Source: Deltaproteobacteria bacterium
GTDB lineage: Bacteria; Myxococcota_A; UBA796; CAJQPC01
Direction: 5' to 3'
Assembly (NCBI GenBank): GCA_016717595.1
Contig: JADKFE010000041.1
Span: 1 to 64,000, forward strand
Length of the DNA: 64,000 nt
Both the position numbers and the translations under genes were made by a program. Each line of letters opens with the position of its first letter. The stretch's first letter is position 1. The notes beneath the pieces were generated by a model. The model was given only the letters and a program-made list of their open reading frames with translations, was not told the DNA's origin and ran no database searches. Positions 1 through 8,587 of the stretch are shown here, one piece after another.

Positions 1-16
1 GACGTGATCTTCGCCA

Positions 17-141
17 GAACGCCCGCCCCCTCACCAAACGCCAAAATCCCAAGCGCCACCTCGGCCCGGGGTAGCGCGGGGCGTGACGCGCTCTACCCCA
101 GAACGCCCGCCCCCTCACCGAACGCCAAAATCCCAAGCGCC
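17..141. repeat. Two-copy direct repeat, GC-rich, non-coding
   Basis: A unit of about 42 nt beginning AGAACGCCCGCCCCCTCACC occurs at about 17-58 and again at about 100-141 with one clear base difference (CACCAAAC versus CACCGAAC). The spacing is about 83 nt. Open frames here are proline/arginine-rich on both strands and show no domain, so I treat the stretch as non-coding repeat DNA. Confidence 0.6.
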
Positions 142-256
142 CCGACGCCTCATCCGTCGTCGCTCTCCTCCCCCTCAGCCCCGCCGCCCTCCTGCCGCCC
201 TCCGAGCCCGAATCCCCACAACCAGCGCGTGGGTCGGCCCCGCGAGCGGGGGGAGC

Positions 257-376
257 GGGTCATTCTCGCGGGAGCTCAGGAGGAGTCTGTAGCGCGTGAC
301 GCGCGAGAAGACTCCGGATGCGCAGTGAGCCAAAATCCGTGATGGATTTTGGTGAACGTTCCCGCGAGGATGACCC
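257..376. other. Branched inverted-repeat block, candidate structured RNA or cruciform
   Basis: Seen directly: an outer stem pairs 257-273 with 360-376 (17 positions, one of them G-T). Inside it are two further hairpins. The first pairs 282-288 with 309-315 (GGAGTCT/AGACTCC) and continues as 292-296 with 300-304 (GCGCG/CGCGC). The second pairs 330-338 with 344-352 (CCAAAATCC/GGATTTTGG) around a 5-nt loop. Together they form a three-way junction. No protein start or T-tract terminator is associated. Function is unknown. It could be a small RNA, a palindromic element of the REP type, or chance folding of GC-rich DNA, although the second hairpin is AT-rich and still perfect. Confidence 0.5.
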
Positions 377-415
377 CGAGCACCGCTCGATCAGGGGCCG
401 CCCCACGCGCGTTGA

Positions 416-760
416 GATCGCCACGACGCTCAACGCCGAGCACCCCCACCGAGAGCCCAACACAGATCGCCACGACGCCCCGACAAGCCGCCCCCCGCCG
501 CCCCACCTCAAACACCATCACGATCAGGGGCCCGCCCCACGCGGGTTGAGATCGCCACGACGCTCAACGCCGAGCACCCCCACCGAGCGCCCAACACAGA
601 TCGCCACGACGCCCCGACAAGCCGCACCCCGCCACATCCATGTCGCCACGACGCTCAACGCCGAGCCCCCCACCGAGCGCCCAACACAGATCGCCACGCC
701 CCGACAAGCCGCACCCCGCCGCATCCACGACGCCACGACGCGCAACGCCAACCACCCCGA
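416..760. repeat. Diverged tandem repeat array, about three units
   Basis: A block starting GATCGCCACGACGCTCAACG and running through CACCGAGCGCCCAACACAGA and CGACAAGCCG occurs at about 416-492, 550-626 and 643-710, with a degenerate tail to about 760. Spacing between copies is uneven (about 134 and 93 nt) because of insertions. Both strands have open frames through it, but they simply translate the repeat (for example RRGAACRGVVAICVG on the minus strand). I see no supported gene between 1 and 888. Confidence 0.6.
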
Positions 761-888
761 ACCGCCGCCCCGTTCACCGCCCAGCCAGAGCCCCCCACGA
801 CGGCGATCCCCAACCCCACACGCCGACGACGAGATCCCCAACACGCCGCGCCCGCGCTCCTGTATGCTCTCCGTCGAAGGAGTCCCGT

Positions 889-1357
889 ATGCCCCCACTC
901 TCGAACACCATCCGCGTCGTCGCCGCGGGCGCCGCGCTCAGCCTCTCCGCCTGCGACCGCCAGCGCCAGCCCACGGGCACCGAGCCCCTGCCCCCGCCCG
1001 ACAACCCCGCCCGCCCAGCCCGGCGACGCCGCGCCGCCGCCACCGCCGATGGTCAACCCGCCGCCGCCCGACCTCTTGCCCACCTGGGAGTCCGTGCGCT
1101 CCAGCCACCCCGAGGGCGCCACCAACCCGCCTTCGCCGCTGCTGATCGTCACTGAAGACGGCCTCACCTGCTACAAAGACTGGCGCTCCGGGATGCGGCC
1201 CCCCGATCCCCAAGAGGACCGTTACGGCGGCTGGGTGATCTCCGCGCCAGATCCCAACATGGGCACCCAGGTGATCTGCCCCCCCGACGCCGCTGAGGTG
1301 CTCGCGGCCTGGAAGGCGCACCAAGAGGAGCTCACGAAGGACACCAAGAAGAAGTGA
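889..1357 (+). CDS. Small secreted lipoprotein, frameshifted
   Basis: The frame starts at ATG 889 (MPPLSNTIRVVAAGAALSLS) and has a lipobox-like LSLSAC, so a lipid-anchored envelope protein of about 155 residues is expected. The continuation PGDAAPPPPPMVNPPPPDLL followed by TWESVRSSHPEGATNPPSP lies one frame on. One extra base in the C-rich stretch at about 1000-1018 explains the break. The second part carries a compact domain with LLIVTEDGLTCYKDW and VICPPDAAEVLAAW ending in TKDTKKK. No family was recognised. The stop overlaps the GTG start of the next gene (GTGA), so the two are probably co-transcribed. Cause of the shift (sequence error or mutation) cannot be told here. Confidence 0.6.
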
Positions 1358-2024
1358 GCGCCTCCCGCCGCGTGCTGTCCGAGTGGCGAAACCGCGCCGA
1401 GGCCGAGTACAGCTCGGCGGCCGTGGCGGCGCGGGTGGTCCACAACCTCATCGCCACGGGCATGCCCCGGGCGCTCATCCACACCGGCCAGCGCATCGTC
1501 AACGATGAGCTGGACCACGCCGAGCTGAGCTTGGGCGTCTGGCGCGCCCTTGGCGGCGAGGGTGAGGTGCAGGTAGACGTCACCCGGCTCACGCCGCCGG
1601 AGGGGCCGCCGCTGTTGTTGCTCGCTGAGGACGTGCTGCGGGCGTTCTGTGTGGGCGAGACCGTCGCCGTGCCGCTGTTCGCCGCCATGCGGGCGGGGGC
1701 CGAGCACCCCGCCGTGCTCGGCGCCTTGGAGCGCATCCTGCGCGATGAGGCCGTGCATCGGGCGTTCGGGTGGGACGCCCTGGAGGCGCTTGTGGCCTTA
1801 GACCCAGCCGGGGTGCCGCCGTTTATGGCCCAGCGGCTGCCCGAGGCCCTGATGAGCTGCCGCAAGGCCTACGTCGTGCCCCACACACACAGATCCGCCT
1901 GACGCCCGAGGAGCGCGCCGCGGGCCTCATCGATCTGCACGAGTACGAGCAGATCGTCGAGGCCTGCGTGGAGGAGAGCATCTTGCCCAGGTTCGCGCGC
2001 CTGGGCATCATGCCCGCGGGCTAG
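1354..2024 (+). CDS. Ferritin-like diiron protein, frameshifted in a CA repeat
   Basis: GTG start at 1354 overlaps the previous stop. The product would be about 222 residues. It carries two E-x-x-H signatures in helical context, NDELDHAELS and RDEAVHRAFGW, the pattern of ferritin-like four-helix diiron proteins. No substrate can be assigned. The reading frame breaks at 1882-1891, a (CA)5 tract: as written the protein ends HTHRSA at 1902, but with one CA fewer it reads VPHTQIRLTPEERAAGLIDL and continues to the TAG at 2022-2024. That stop overlaps the stop of the convergent carotenoid oxygenase gene. Either a sequencing slip or real dinucleotide slippage could explain this. Confidence 0.65.
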
Positions 2025-3400
2025 ACGCCCGGCACCCAGTCGCCGTGAAAGCCATACGGCACACGGACGGGCAAGATCACCCGGGCGACGGGGCTGAGGT
2101 CTTGGGCGCTGAGCACGACCAGCTCCGAGGCGCTTTGGGCCTCATCATACACAAACGTCATCAGCCATCCGTCGTCCTCGGCCTCGGCGCCGGGGCGCGG
2201 GGCGAAGACGACCTCACCGCCCACACGGCCAGGGCCCCAGCCGTGCTCAGCCCCTTGGTTTGTCTGGTGGTCAAACTTGATCACGCCGTCCATGCGGGGG
2301 GTGCCGTCGTCAGAGGGCGCGAGGCGGCCGGCGTAGGTGAAGCGGTGGGGGCGACTGAGACGGGCGGGGTGAACCCGCGGGAAGTCGCAGGGCGTGGGGT
2401 GAAGCAGCTCCTCCGTGGACGCGCCCGTCTTGAGGTTAAAACGGAAGCGGGTGAGACGTCCGCCGTCGTCGCCTTCGCCGTCGGTCTTCTCGGCGCCGCC
2501 GAGCACGTCGGTGCGGTCCATGCGGCAGGCGTCCAAGACCACCTCGTCGCCGTCGTCGTAGGCGTTGGCGGTGTGGAAGATCATACACGCCGGGCGGGCG
2601 AACCACTGAATCTGTGACTCGTCGCCGTGCCGGGGCAAGACGCCGAAGCGGGCGCCGCGCTCGGGCTCCCAGGCCATCATCGGGCCGCCCTCCATCATGC
2701 GGTCGAGGCGCATGGTGAGCGGCAGATCCATCACGATCGACCGTGTGGCGGTGACGGCGAAGTCGTGCATCATCACGCCCACGTCCAGGTTCACCTCGTG
2801 GGTGAACAAGAGCTGGCCGGTGGCGTCGGCGACGCTGTACCAGCAATACGGCGGCAGCGGGGCGTAACCGAAGAAGATCAGCTCACCGGTGACCGGGTCG
2901 AGCTTGGGGTGCGCGGTGAGCGGGTGGGTGAGCGCGCCGCCGAAGTCCCGCACGCCGAGGGTGGAGAGGTCGGAGACCCGCAGCGCGTGGGCCGGGCCCG
3001 CCTCCCACAAGGCCCACAGCTCGCCCTGGACCTGCACAAAGGCGGTGTTGGCGACGTTCTTGAACGCGCCGTCGGGGTTCATCAGGTCCGGGGGCTCGGC
3101 GAGGCCGGTCCAGATCGCCTCGCCCCGGGCTTGTTCTTTGAGAAACCCCTCTGTGCGGATCCAGCGGTTCTTGTAATGCGCGCCGCTGGCGGTGAACGTG
3201 ACGCTGTGCACCATGCCGTCGCCGTCAAACCAGTGGTAACGCCCCCGCGGCGGGTGCTGGGGGTTGGGGCCAACCCGCACAAACGCGCCGCGCAGGGCCG
3301 GGGGCAAGGCGCCGATGACCTCCAGCTCGGGGAGGTCCAGCTCGTCATGCACCGGGGCGAAGTTGCCAGAGAGGTAAGGGCTGGGGGTCGGCGCGTTCAT
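2021..3400 (-). CDS. Carotenoid cleavage oxygenase family protein
   Basis: A 459-residue protein of the RPE65/carotenoid oxygenase family, non-haem iron enzymes that cleave double bonds in carotenoids or stilbenes. Seen motifs: N-terminal LSGNFAPVHDELD and LPPALRGAFVRVGPNPQ, FDGDGMVHSV, and histidines in family-like settings that should bind Fe(II): AHPKLDP, MMHDFAV, MIFHTANAY and the C-terminal YGFHGDW. Length is normal. I chose ATG 3400 because GGAG lies just upstream; an in-frame start at 3427 is less likely. It follows the CobW-like gene on the same strand with a 45-nt gap, so they may share a transcript. The substrate cannot be predicted. Confidence 0.9.
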   Translation of the reverse strand: MNAPTPSPYLSGNFAPVHDELDLPELEVIGALPPALRGAFVRVGPNPQHPPRGRYHWFDGDGMVHSVTFTASGAHYKNRWIRTEGFLKEQARGEAIWTGLAEPPDLMNPDGAFKNVANTAFVQVQGELWALWEAGPAHALRVSDLSTLGVRDFGGALTHPLTAHPKLDPVTGELIFFGYAPLPPYCWYSVADATGQLLFTHEVNLDVGVMMHDFAVTATRSIVMDLPLTMRLDRMMEGGPMMAWEPERGARFGVLPRHGDESQIQWFARPACMIFHTANAYDDGDEVVLDACRMDRTDVLGGAEKTDGEGDDGGRLTRFRFNLKTGASTEELLHPTPCDFPRVHPARLSRPHRFTYAGRLAPSDDGTPRMDGVIKFDHQTNQGAEHGWGPGRVGGEVVFAPRPGAEAEDDGWLMTFVYDEAQSASELVVLSAQDLSPVARVILPVRVPYGFHGDWVPGV

Positions 3401-3445
3401 GGGGTGGCTCCGGGGGGTGGGTGCCACGCCACTTTACACCGAGCG

Positions 3446-4808
3446 TCAGCCCGGATCCGCCGCGAGGATCACGACCCGGGCGAGGCCCTTCACGTTGGCG
3501 CAGGAGGACTGGCCCTTGGGCGTGAGCACCCGGAACGGGCCGCCTTGGGCGTCAGGCAGGGGCTCCTGGGCGAGGCTGTGCACCAAGAGCGCGCCTTCAG
3601 CCTCGGACACACGCACCGGGGCGGTGGTGAGGCCGTCGGTGGCCACGAGCACGAGCTGATCGTCCGGGGATGGGTAGGTCAGGGCCAAGACCTCGGCCAA
3701 GGTCACCGCCGCGCCCGCGCGCCCCGGCACCCGGGCGGAGACGTCGGCCACCTGCCCGGGCAAGGCCGCCAAGGCGAAGCGGGTGAGCTCCACGACGCGG
3801 CCTTGAACATCGACCAGGGTGACGAAGGGCTCGTCTGGGGGCTTGAGCAGGGCGTCATCGGCGATGCAGGCCTCTAAGGCGGCGAGCAGGGCGTCCACCT
3901 CGGCCTGGGATCCGTGGTGAATGACGTCTACGGCCGAGCCCGAGCGCACCGGCGAGGCCACCACACGCACGGCGCCGTTGGCGCGGTCGGCGCGATACCA
4001 GCCGAGATCCGTGCGGAAGAGGCCCTTCGCGCGCTCGACGGTGGAGGCCTGGAGCGCCCGGCGGATCGCGGCGGCGGAGAACACCCGCTCCGGCGACCAC
4101 ACCCGGCTGGCCGCCGACCCAGCCCTGGGTGGACGGGGCCCGCGCGGGGGGATCGGCGGGATGATCGTGATCGTGATCGTGATCGTGATCGTGCCCGGCG
4201 TCGAGGGCGAACGGCAGGGGCGCGTCGCGGCGCAGGTCAAAGATGGCCTCGTCCACCACCCCAAACGACGCCCACACCACCGCCAGGGGCGGCGGGTAGT
4301 GGTCTTGGAGCTGGCGCGCCAAGGCGGCGTCTCCGGCGGCGGTGCGCTCCTCGGCGTGGGAGGCGATGACCACGTCCGCGGCGTCGAGCTGCTCCAAGAG
4401 CAAGGTGGGCGGCGCGTTGACCAGGCGGCGGGGGTCGAGGACGATGATCGTCGGCGCCAGCTCAAGCTCGTCGCCCAAGGCGCTGCGGCGTAAGGTGTCG
4501 ATGATGTCGGCGGGCCGGGCGAGGCCCGTGGACTCGATGAACACGCGGTCGGGCTTGACCTCCCGCAGGATCGTCGTGAGGTTGGGCACGAGGGCCTCGG
4601 GCGCGGTGCAGCACACGCAGCCCCCGGCGATCTCGGCCACGGCCACCCCGCCGCTGAGCAGGGCCGCGTCGATGCGCGCCTCGCCGAAGTCGTTCACGAT
4701 GATCGCGCAGCGCTCCCGATCGCGGCGCCGCGCGAGCTGGTGAATCAGCATCGTCGTCTTTCCGGCGCCTAAGAAGCCGGAGATGACGTGAACGGGGACA
4801 CGCGGCAT
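3446..4808 (-). CDS. CobW/COG0523 GTPase fused to a molybdopterin-oxidoreductase-like tail, frameshifted
   Basis: From ATG 4808 the protein begins MPRVPVHVISGFLGAGKTT (Walker A), then VNDFGE, GGCVCC (the metal-binding CxCC motif of the family), FIESTGLARP and a His-Asp run GHDHDHDHDHDH. These define a G3E GTPase metallochaperone of the COG0523 group (zinc, cobalt or similar metal trafficking). The frame then breaks. The typical CobW C-terminal domain (VWSPERVFSAAAIRRAL...GLFRTDLGWYR) continues one frame on if one C is removed from the C6 run at 4144-4149. After it come about 90 extra residues, DDQLVLVATDGL...GGPFRVLTPKGQSSCANVKG, which resemble the sulfite-oxidase-type molybdopterin-binding fold. 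The tail assignment is tentative. Total about 453 residues. Confidence 0.7.
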
Positions 4809-4946
4809 ACGACGAACCTCCAGACACGAGGGTGTATCCCCTCGGGGCGCGCCTCGCCGCAAGGGGGCTTGTGCGCGGCGGCGCGACGGGGCACACTGGT
4901 CGCTCCAGCACCCCCCTGCCTTGGCCCGCGTGGGCTTGAAGAGCGT

Positions 4947-6474
4947 ATGGCGAGCAGCCCCAAGCAGATCACCGATCCACGAGAAGCCATCGATCAGTAC
5001 GCCCAGCGGCTTCGAGAGCTGCTCGAGCACTGCGAGCGCGCCCTCAAAGAGCGGCACTACGAGGCGTTCTTGTGGAACGCGCGCCGCTCCTTAGAGACCA
5101 TCTGCCGCCTGCTGATCGCCAATAGAAAGATGGAGGTCTCCCGGGGTGAGCAGCAGCTTCACGGGCTGATCCAGTTCCTCCGCACGGAGAAGGTGCTCGA
5201 CGAGCAGCAAGGCAACCGCTTTGAGGCGGTCCAGAAGCACTCCAACCTGGGCGTTCATATCCGAAACCCCGAGAAGGAGAACTACAAGGCGGCGGTGAAA
5301 GACCTCCAGCACCTCTTGCCCGAGCTGGTGGACTGGCTGGTCAACGAGAGCCCGATTCATGGCCACCTCCCCTACGCCCTCGATCTCCATCGCCTCGCGC
5401 GCATCGAGCCCCTCGCCAGCGACCGCCTCAACCCCGTCACGCCGATGGGCACCCGCAGCCCCACGGCCACCACCGACTCCCCCACCACCGACAACTCCCA
5501 AGACTTCACCGCCAGCCGCACCACCGACGGCACCGGCACCACCCAGGTCCGCACCCGCGCCGGGGGCTCGGACACCGACCCCACCGCCGTCACCGAGGCC
5601 ACAGATCCCGGCGGCCTGCTCGTCACCGACCCCACCGTGCCCAAGGCCGCCCCGGGTCGCCGTCGGACGGGCCTGCTGATCGGCGGCGCCGTCGCCGTGG
5701 TCACCTTCGCCGGGGTGTGGTTAACGCTGACGAGCTTTGACGCGCGGCCCACCGCCGACGCCAGCCCGGCGCCAGAGGCCGCCGTCGCCGTCGTCGCCCC
5801 GCCGCCCGTCGCCGAGGCCGAGCTCAACATTGAGCCGCGCATCGAGCCCCCTCCCCCGCCGCCAGAGCCCACCTGCCCCGCGGGCATGACGCTGATCCCG
5901 GCGAGCACGATCACCATCGGCCAGCCCAAAGGGGGCCGCAAGAACTGGCCCACGCCCAAGGCCCGCCACCATCGCGCCCATTGAGGTGCCGGCGTTCTGC
6001 GTACACAACGCCCCGGTGACCCTCGCGGAGTGGGTGGCTTGGCCCCGGCGGAACGAGCCCGAGCTCGCCTCGGACTGCGAGTGGGGCATCGCGAAGCCGC
6101 CCACGGCGCCGGGAAGCCCCGCCCACTGCGTCGGTCGCGCCGCCGCCGTGACCTATTGCGCCACGAACATCCCCGGGGGTCGCCTGCCGACGATCGCCGA
6201 GTGGGAGGCCCTCGCCCGCTCCGAGGCCAAGAACCTGGGCCAGAGCGGCGCCAAGTTTGAGTGGGCTGGGGATCTGTTCCCTCCGGCGGTGTTCAACCGG
6301 CGCGTCGAGCCCTGCCGCGACACGACCTGCCAAGACGGCATGATCAAGGAGACCCTCAACGCCAAGTCCGCCGTGGACCCCGTCGGCGACGTGTTGTGGT
6401 CTTGGAGCACCCGCAAGAAGGGCGGCTCCCACAACGAGCTCACCTTCCGCTGCGCCGTTGAGCCCACGCCCTGA
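4947..6474 (+). CDS. HEPN/DUF4145-like domain, membrane helix and FGE-sulfatase-like domain, frameshifted
   Basis: ATG 4947 (MASSPKQITDPREAIDQYAQ). Residues 1-135 form a helical region with RRSLETICRLLIANRK and KHSNLGVHIRNPEKEN, resembling DUF4145/HEPN-type domains. A Thr/Ser/Asp-rich linker follows, then a membrane segment (RTGLLIGGAVAVVTFAGVWL, about 232-251), a proline-rich stretch, and CPAGMTLIPASTITIG, the start of a formylglycine-generating-enzyme-like (SUMF1) domain. The frame breaks near 5931-5965 and resumes one frame on with IEVPAFCVHNAPVTLAEW, GGRLPTIAEWEALAR and FRCAVEPTP. Removing one G from the G5 run at 5931-5935 restores it. The FGE domain is short, so a binding or structural role is as likely as sulfatase maturation. 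Confidence 0.65.
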
Positions 6475-6541
6475 GCGACCCCGCGCCACAGTGCGCTACG
6501 ATGCCGCTGACCGCGCTCCCCCACGCGGCGAGGCCCTCGCT

Positions 6542-7549
6542 ATGCCGACCCGGCTGTACTCTGACGTGCAGATGCTCGACCACCAGCCCGGCGACGGCCA
6601 CCCCGAGCGCCCCGCCCGCCTCGCGGCCCTGCTCCACGGTTTGCGCGAGCGCCCCGTCCCCGGAACCACCTGGCACACCGCCCGGGAGGCCACCGAGATC
6701 GAGCTTGGGCGCGCGCACGGCCCCGGCCACCTGCGCCTCTTGCGCGCCGCCGAGGGCCAGACCGTGTCTCTGGACCCCGACACCCACACCTCCCCGGACA
6801 CGGTGCAGGTGGCCCGCCTGGCCGCCGGGGCCACGATTCAGGCCGCGGAGTCGGCCCTGGCCGGGGTGCCGGCCTTCGCCCTGGTGCGACCGCCCGGTCA
6901 CCACGCCGAGCGTGACCGGGTCATGGGCTTCTGCCTGATCAACAACGTCGTCGCCGCCGCTGAAGCCGCCTTGGCCACGGGCGCGGTGGAGCGGGTGTTG
7001 ATCCTCGACTGGGACCTGCACCACGGCAACGGCACCCAACATCACTTTGAGGGGCGCGAGGACGTGCTGTTCTTCTCCACCCACCGCTTCCCGTTCTACC
7101 CCGGCACCGGGGCGCTGCATGAGCGGGGCCACGGCGCCGGGGAGGGCACCACGATCAACGTGCCCCTGCCCGCCGGGGTGGGCGACGGTGACCTGCGCCT
7201 CGCCTTAGACGCCGTGCTGCGCCCCGCCGCCGAGCGGTTCAAACCCCAGCTCGTGCTGGTGAGCGCCGGGTTTGACGCCTACCACGACGATCCTCTGGGC
7301 GACATGCGGGTGTCTGTGGAGGGCTTCGCCTCGATGTGTGACGCCGCCCTCGACATCGCCCGAACCTACGCCCAGGGCCGCATCGCCTTGACCTTGGAGG
7401 GCGGCTACAACCTCACCGGGCTCACCGACGGGGTGCGCGCCTGCCTGGAGGTGCTGGAGGGCGCCACGCCGCCGACCGTCGCCACCCCCGGCAAAGGGGA
7501 GCGCGCGGTGATGGAGGCGATTCGGGCCCACAACCCCCGCAGCGCCTGA
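6542..7549 (+). CDS. Histone deacetylase-family amidohydrolase (AcuC/class II HDAC-like)
   Basis: A 335-residue zinc-dependent deacetylase-fold protein. Motifs seen: GHPERPARLAAL at the N-terminus, RPPGHHAERDRVMGFCLINN (tandem active-site His), ILDWDLHHGNGTQHHF (metal-binding Asp and His), SAGFDAYHDDPLGDM (second metal Asp) and LEGGYNL. Bacterial members remove acyl groups from lysine, acetylpolyamines or acetoin-related substrates; which applies here cannot be told. ATG 6542 gives the usual N-terminus. A GTG at 6458 would extend the protein into the preceding gene and is rejected. The next gene is convergent with a 2-nt gap. Confidence 0.9.
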   Translation: MPTRLYSDVQMLDHQPGDGHPERPARLAALLHGLRERPVPGTTWHTAREATEIELGRAHGPGHLRLLRAAEGQTVSLDPDTHTSPDTVQVARLAAGATIQAAESALAGVPAFALVRPPGHHAERDRVMGFCLINNVVAAAEAALATGAVERVLILDWDLHHGNGTQHHFEGREDVLFFSTHRFPFYPGTGALHERGHGAGEGTTINVPLPAGVGDGDLRLALDAVLRPAAERFKPQLVLVSAGFDAYHDDPLGDMRVSVEGFASMCDAALDIARTYAQGRIALTLEGGYNLTGLTDGVRACLEVLEGATPPTVATPGKGERAVMEAIRAHNPRSA

Positions 7550-7551
7550 GC

Positions 7552-8517
7552 TCAGCCCGGCGCCAACCACACCTCGGCCTCGACGGGGCCCTGCACCGTG
7601 GTGAGGTGGCGAAAGCGCTGGGCCTCGGGCTGGTTGGCCACCCAGGCGGCGAAGCGGGCGCGGAGGTCGGGGCCTTCGCCCAGCTTGGGGGCCTCAGCCA
7701 AGGCGCCCAGACGCTCAAGGAGGCCCTCTTCGCCCAGGCGCTCATACACAAAGAGCAGGCGATCCTCTTCAGCCTCGGTGCCCTTCCAGTCGAGGCGCTC
7801 CCGCAGGGCGAGGTCGAGGCCGTGCAGGGCGGCGCGGTCTAAGGTGCGGCGGGCGCGGCGAAGCTCGGCGGGGGTGGGGGCCTGGCCATGGGCGCGCACG
7901 AGGCGGGTGATCTCGTCTTCAGTGGGGCCGCGCAGGTTTCGCCAGTCGGCCTCGGCGGCCCAGTCGCGCTGGAGATCGTCGGCGTAGCGCTCGGGGCTGG
8001 TGTGCAGCGGGCGGTCGTCGCCGATGGCTTCAGTGAGCGCGCGCAGGAGCTCCTCAGGGCCGTGATCGGGCAGGCGCGTCAGCGAGGTCCAGGGCGGCGG
8101 GGTGATCTCCGCGCCGTGGGTGTCCGTGGTGAACACGAGGCGGCGTGGGCCGGGCAGGCTCACCCAGAGGTCGAGCCACACGCCCAGGCGGCTGTGGGTC
8201 CAGATCGCCGCGGACACGCCCCGGCCCGGGTGAACGAGGCCGAGCAGGCGCAGCCGGGGGAGGCCCTCGGCGTGAAACGCGCCCACCTCCACAAAGCCCA
8301 GGCGCAGCAGCTCACCGCGCAGGCGGCGGGGCTCACCCAAGGCGAGGCCCAAAGGCGCGGGGCTCAGGCGCAGGCGCACCGGCGGGCCCGCCAAGGGCGC
8401 GAGGCGATCCCCAAAACGCGCGAGCCAGCGGCGCAGCACCACGGCGCCGCCGCCCGCCATGGTGAGCAGGCTGATGAGCCCAACAGACTGGAGGAGGCCG
8501 AACATCGGCGCCAGCAT
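7552..8517 (-). CDS. Membrane-anchored protein of unknown function
   Basis: A 321-residue protein with one N-terminal hydrophobic segment (FGLLQSVGLISLLTMAGGGA) followed by an arginine- and leucine-rich soluble part. Notable stretches are GVWLDLWVSLPGPRRLVFTT and repeated acidic/leucine helices such as RLGEEGLLERLGALAEAPKL. No family was recognised. It is divergent from the sugar dehydrogenase, sharing the 70-nt gap at 8518-8587, and convergent with the HDAC-like gene. The start could also be the second ATG at 8505. Confidence 0.65.
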   Translation of the reverse strand: MLAPMFGLLQSVGLISLLTMAGGGAVVLRRWLARFGDRLAPLAGPPVRLRLSPAPLGLALGEPRRLRGELLRLGFVEVGAFHAEGLPRLRLLGLVHPGRGVSAAIWTHSRLGVWLDLWVSLPGPRRLVFTTDTHGAEITPPPWTSLTRLPDHGPEELLRALTEAIGDDRPLHTSPERYADDLQRDWAAEADWRNLRGPTEDEITRLVRAHGQAPTPAELRRARRTLDRAALHGLDLALRERLDWKGTEAEEDRLLFVYERLGEEGLLERLGALAEAPKLGEGPDLRARFAAWVANQPEAQRFRHLTTVQGPVEAEVWLAPG

Positions 8518-8587
8518 AGCCCAGCCGACCCAGCAACGCCCAACGACCTCACGAGCGGACTAAGCTGTGCGCTCGGAGCACCCCACC

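Noticed and set aside
416..760. CRISPR array
   Set aside because: Repeats are long, diverged and unevenly spaced with GC-rich inserts; no 25-37 nt identical repeats with unique spacers and no cas genes.
4..898. Several Pro/Arg- or Gly/Val-rich open frames on both strands
   Set aside because: They only translate repeats, overlap each other in many frames, and contain no signal, domain or start region.
1900..1902. TGA in the ferritin-like gene as a second selenocysteine codon
   Set aside because: The sequence following in the same frame is not the conserved continuation; the true continuation is in another frame, so this is a frameshift.
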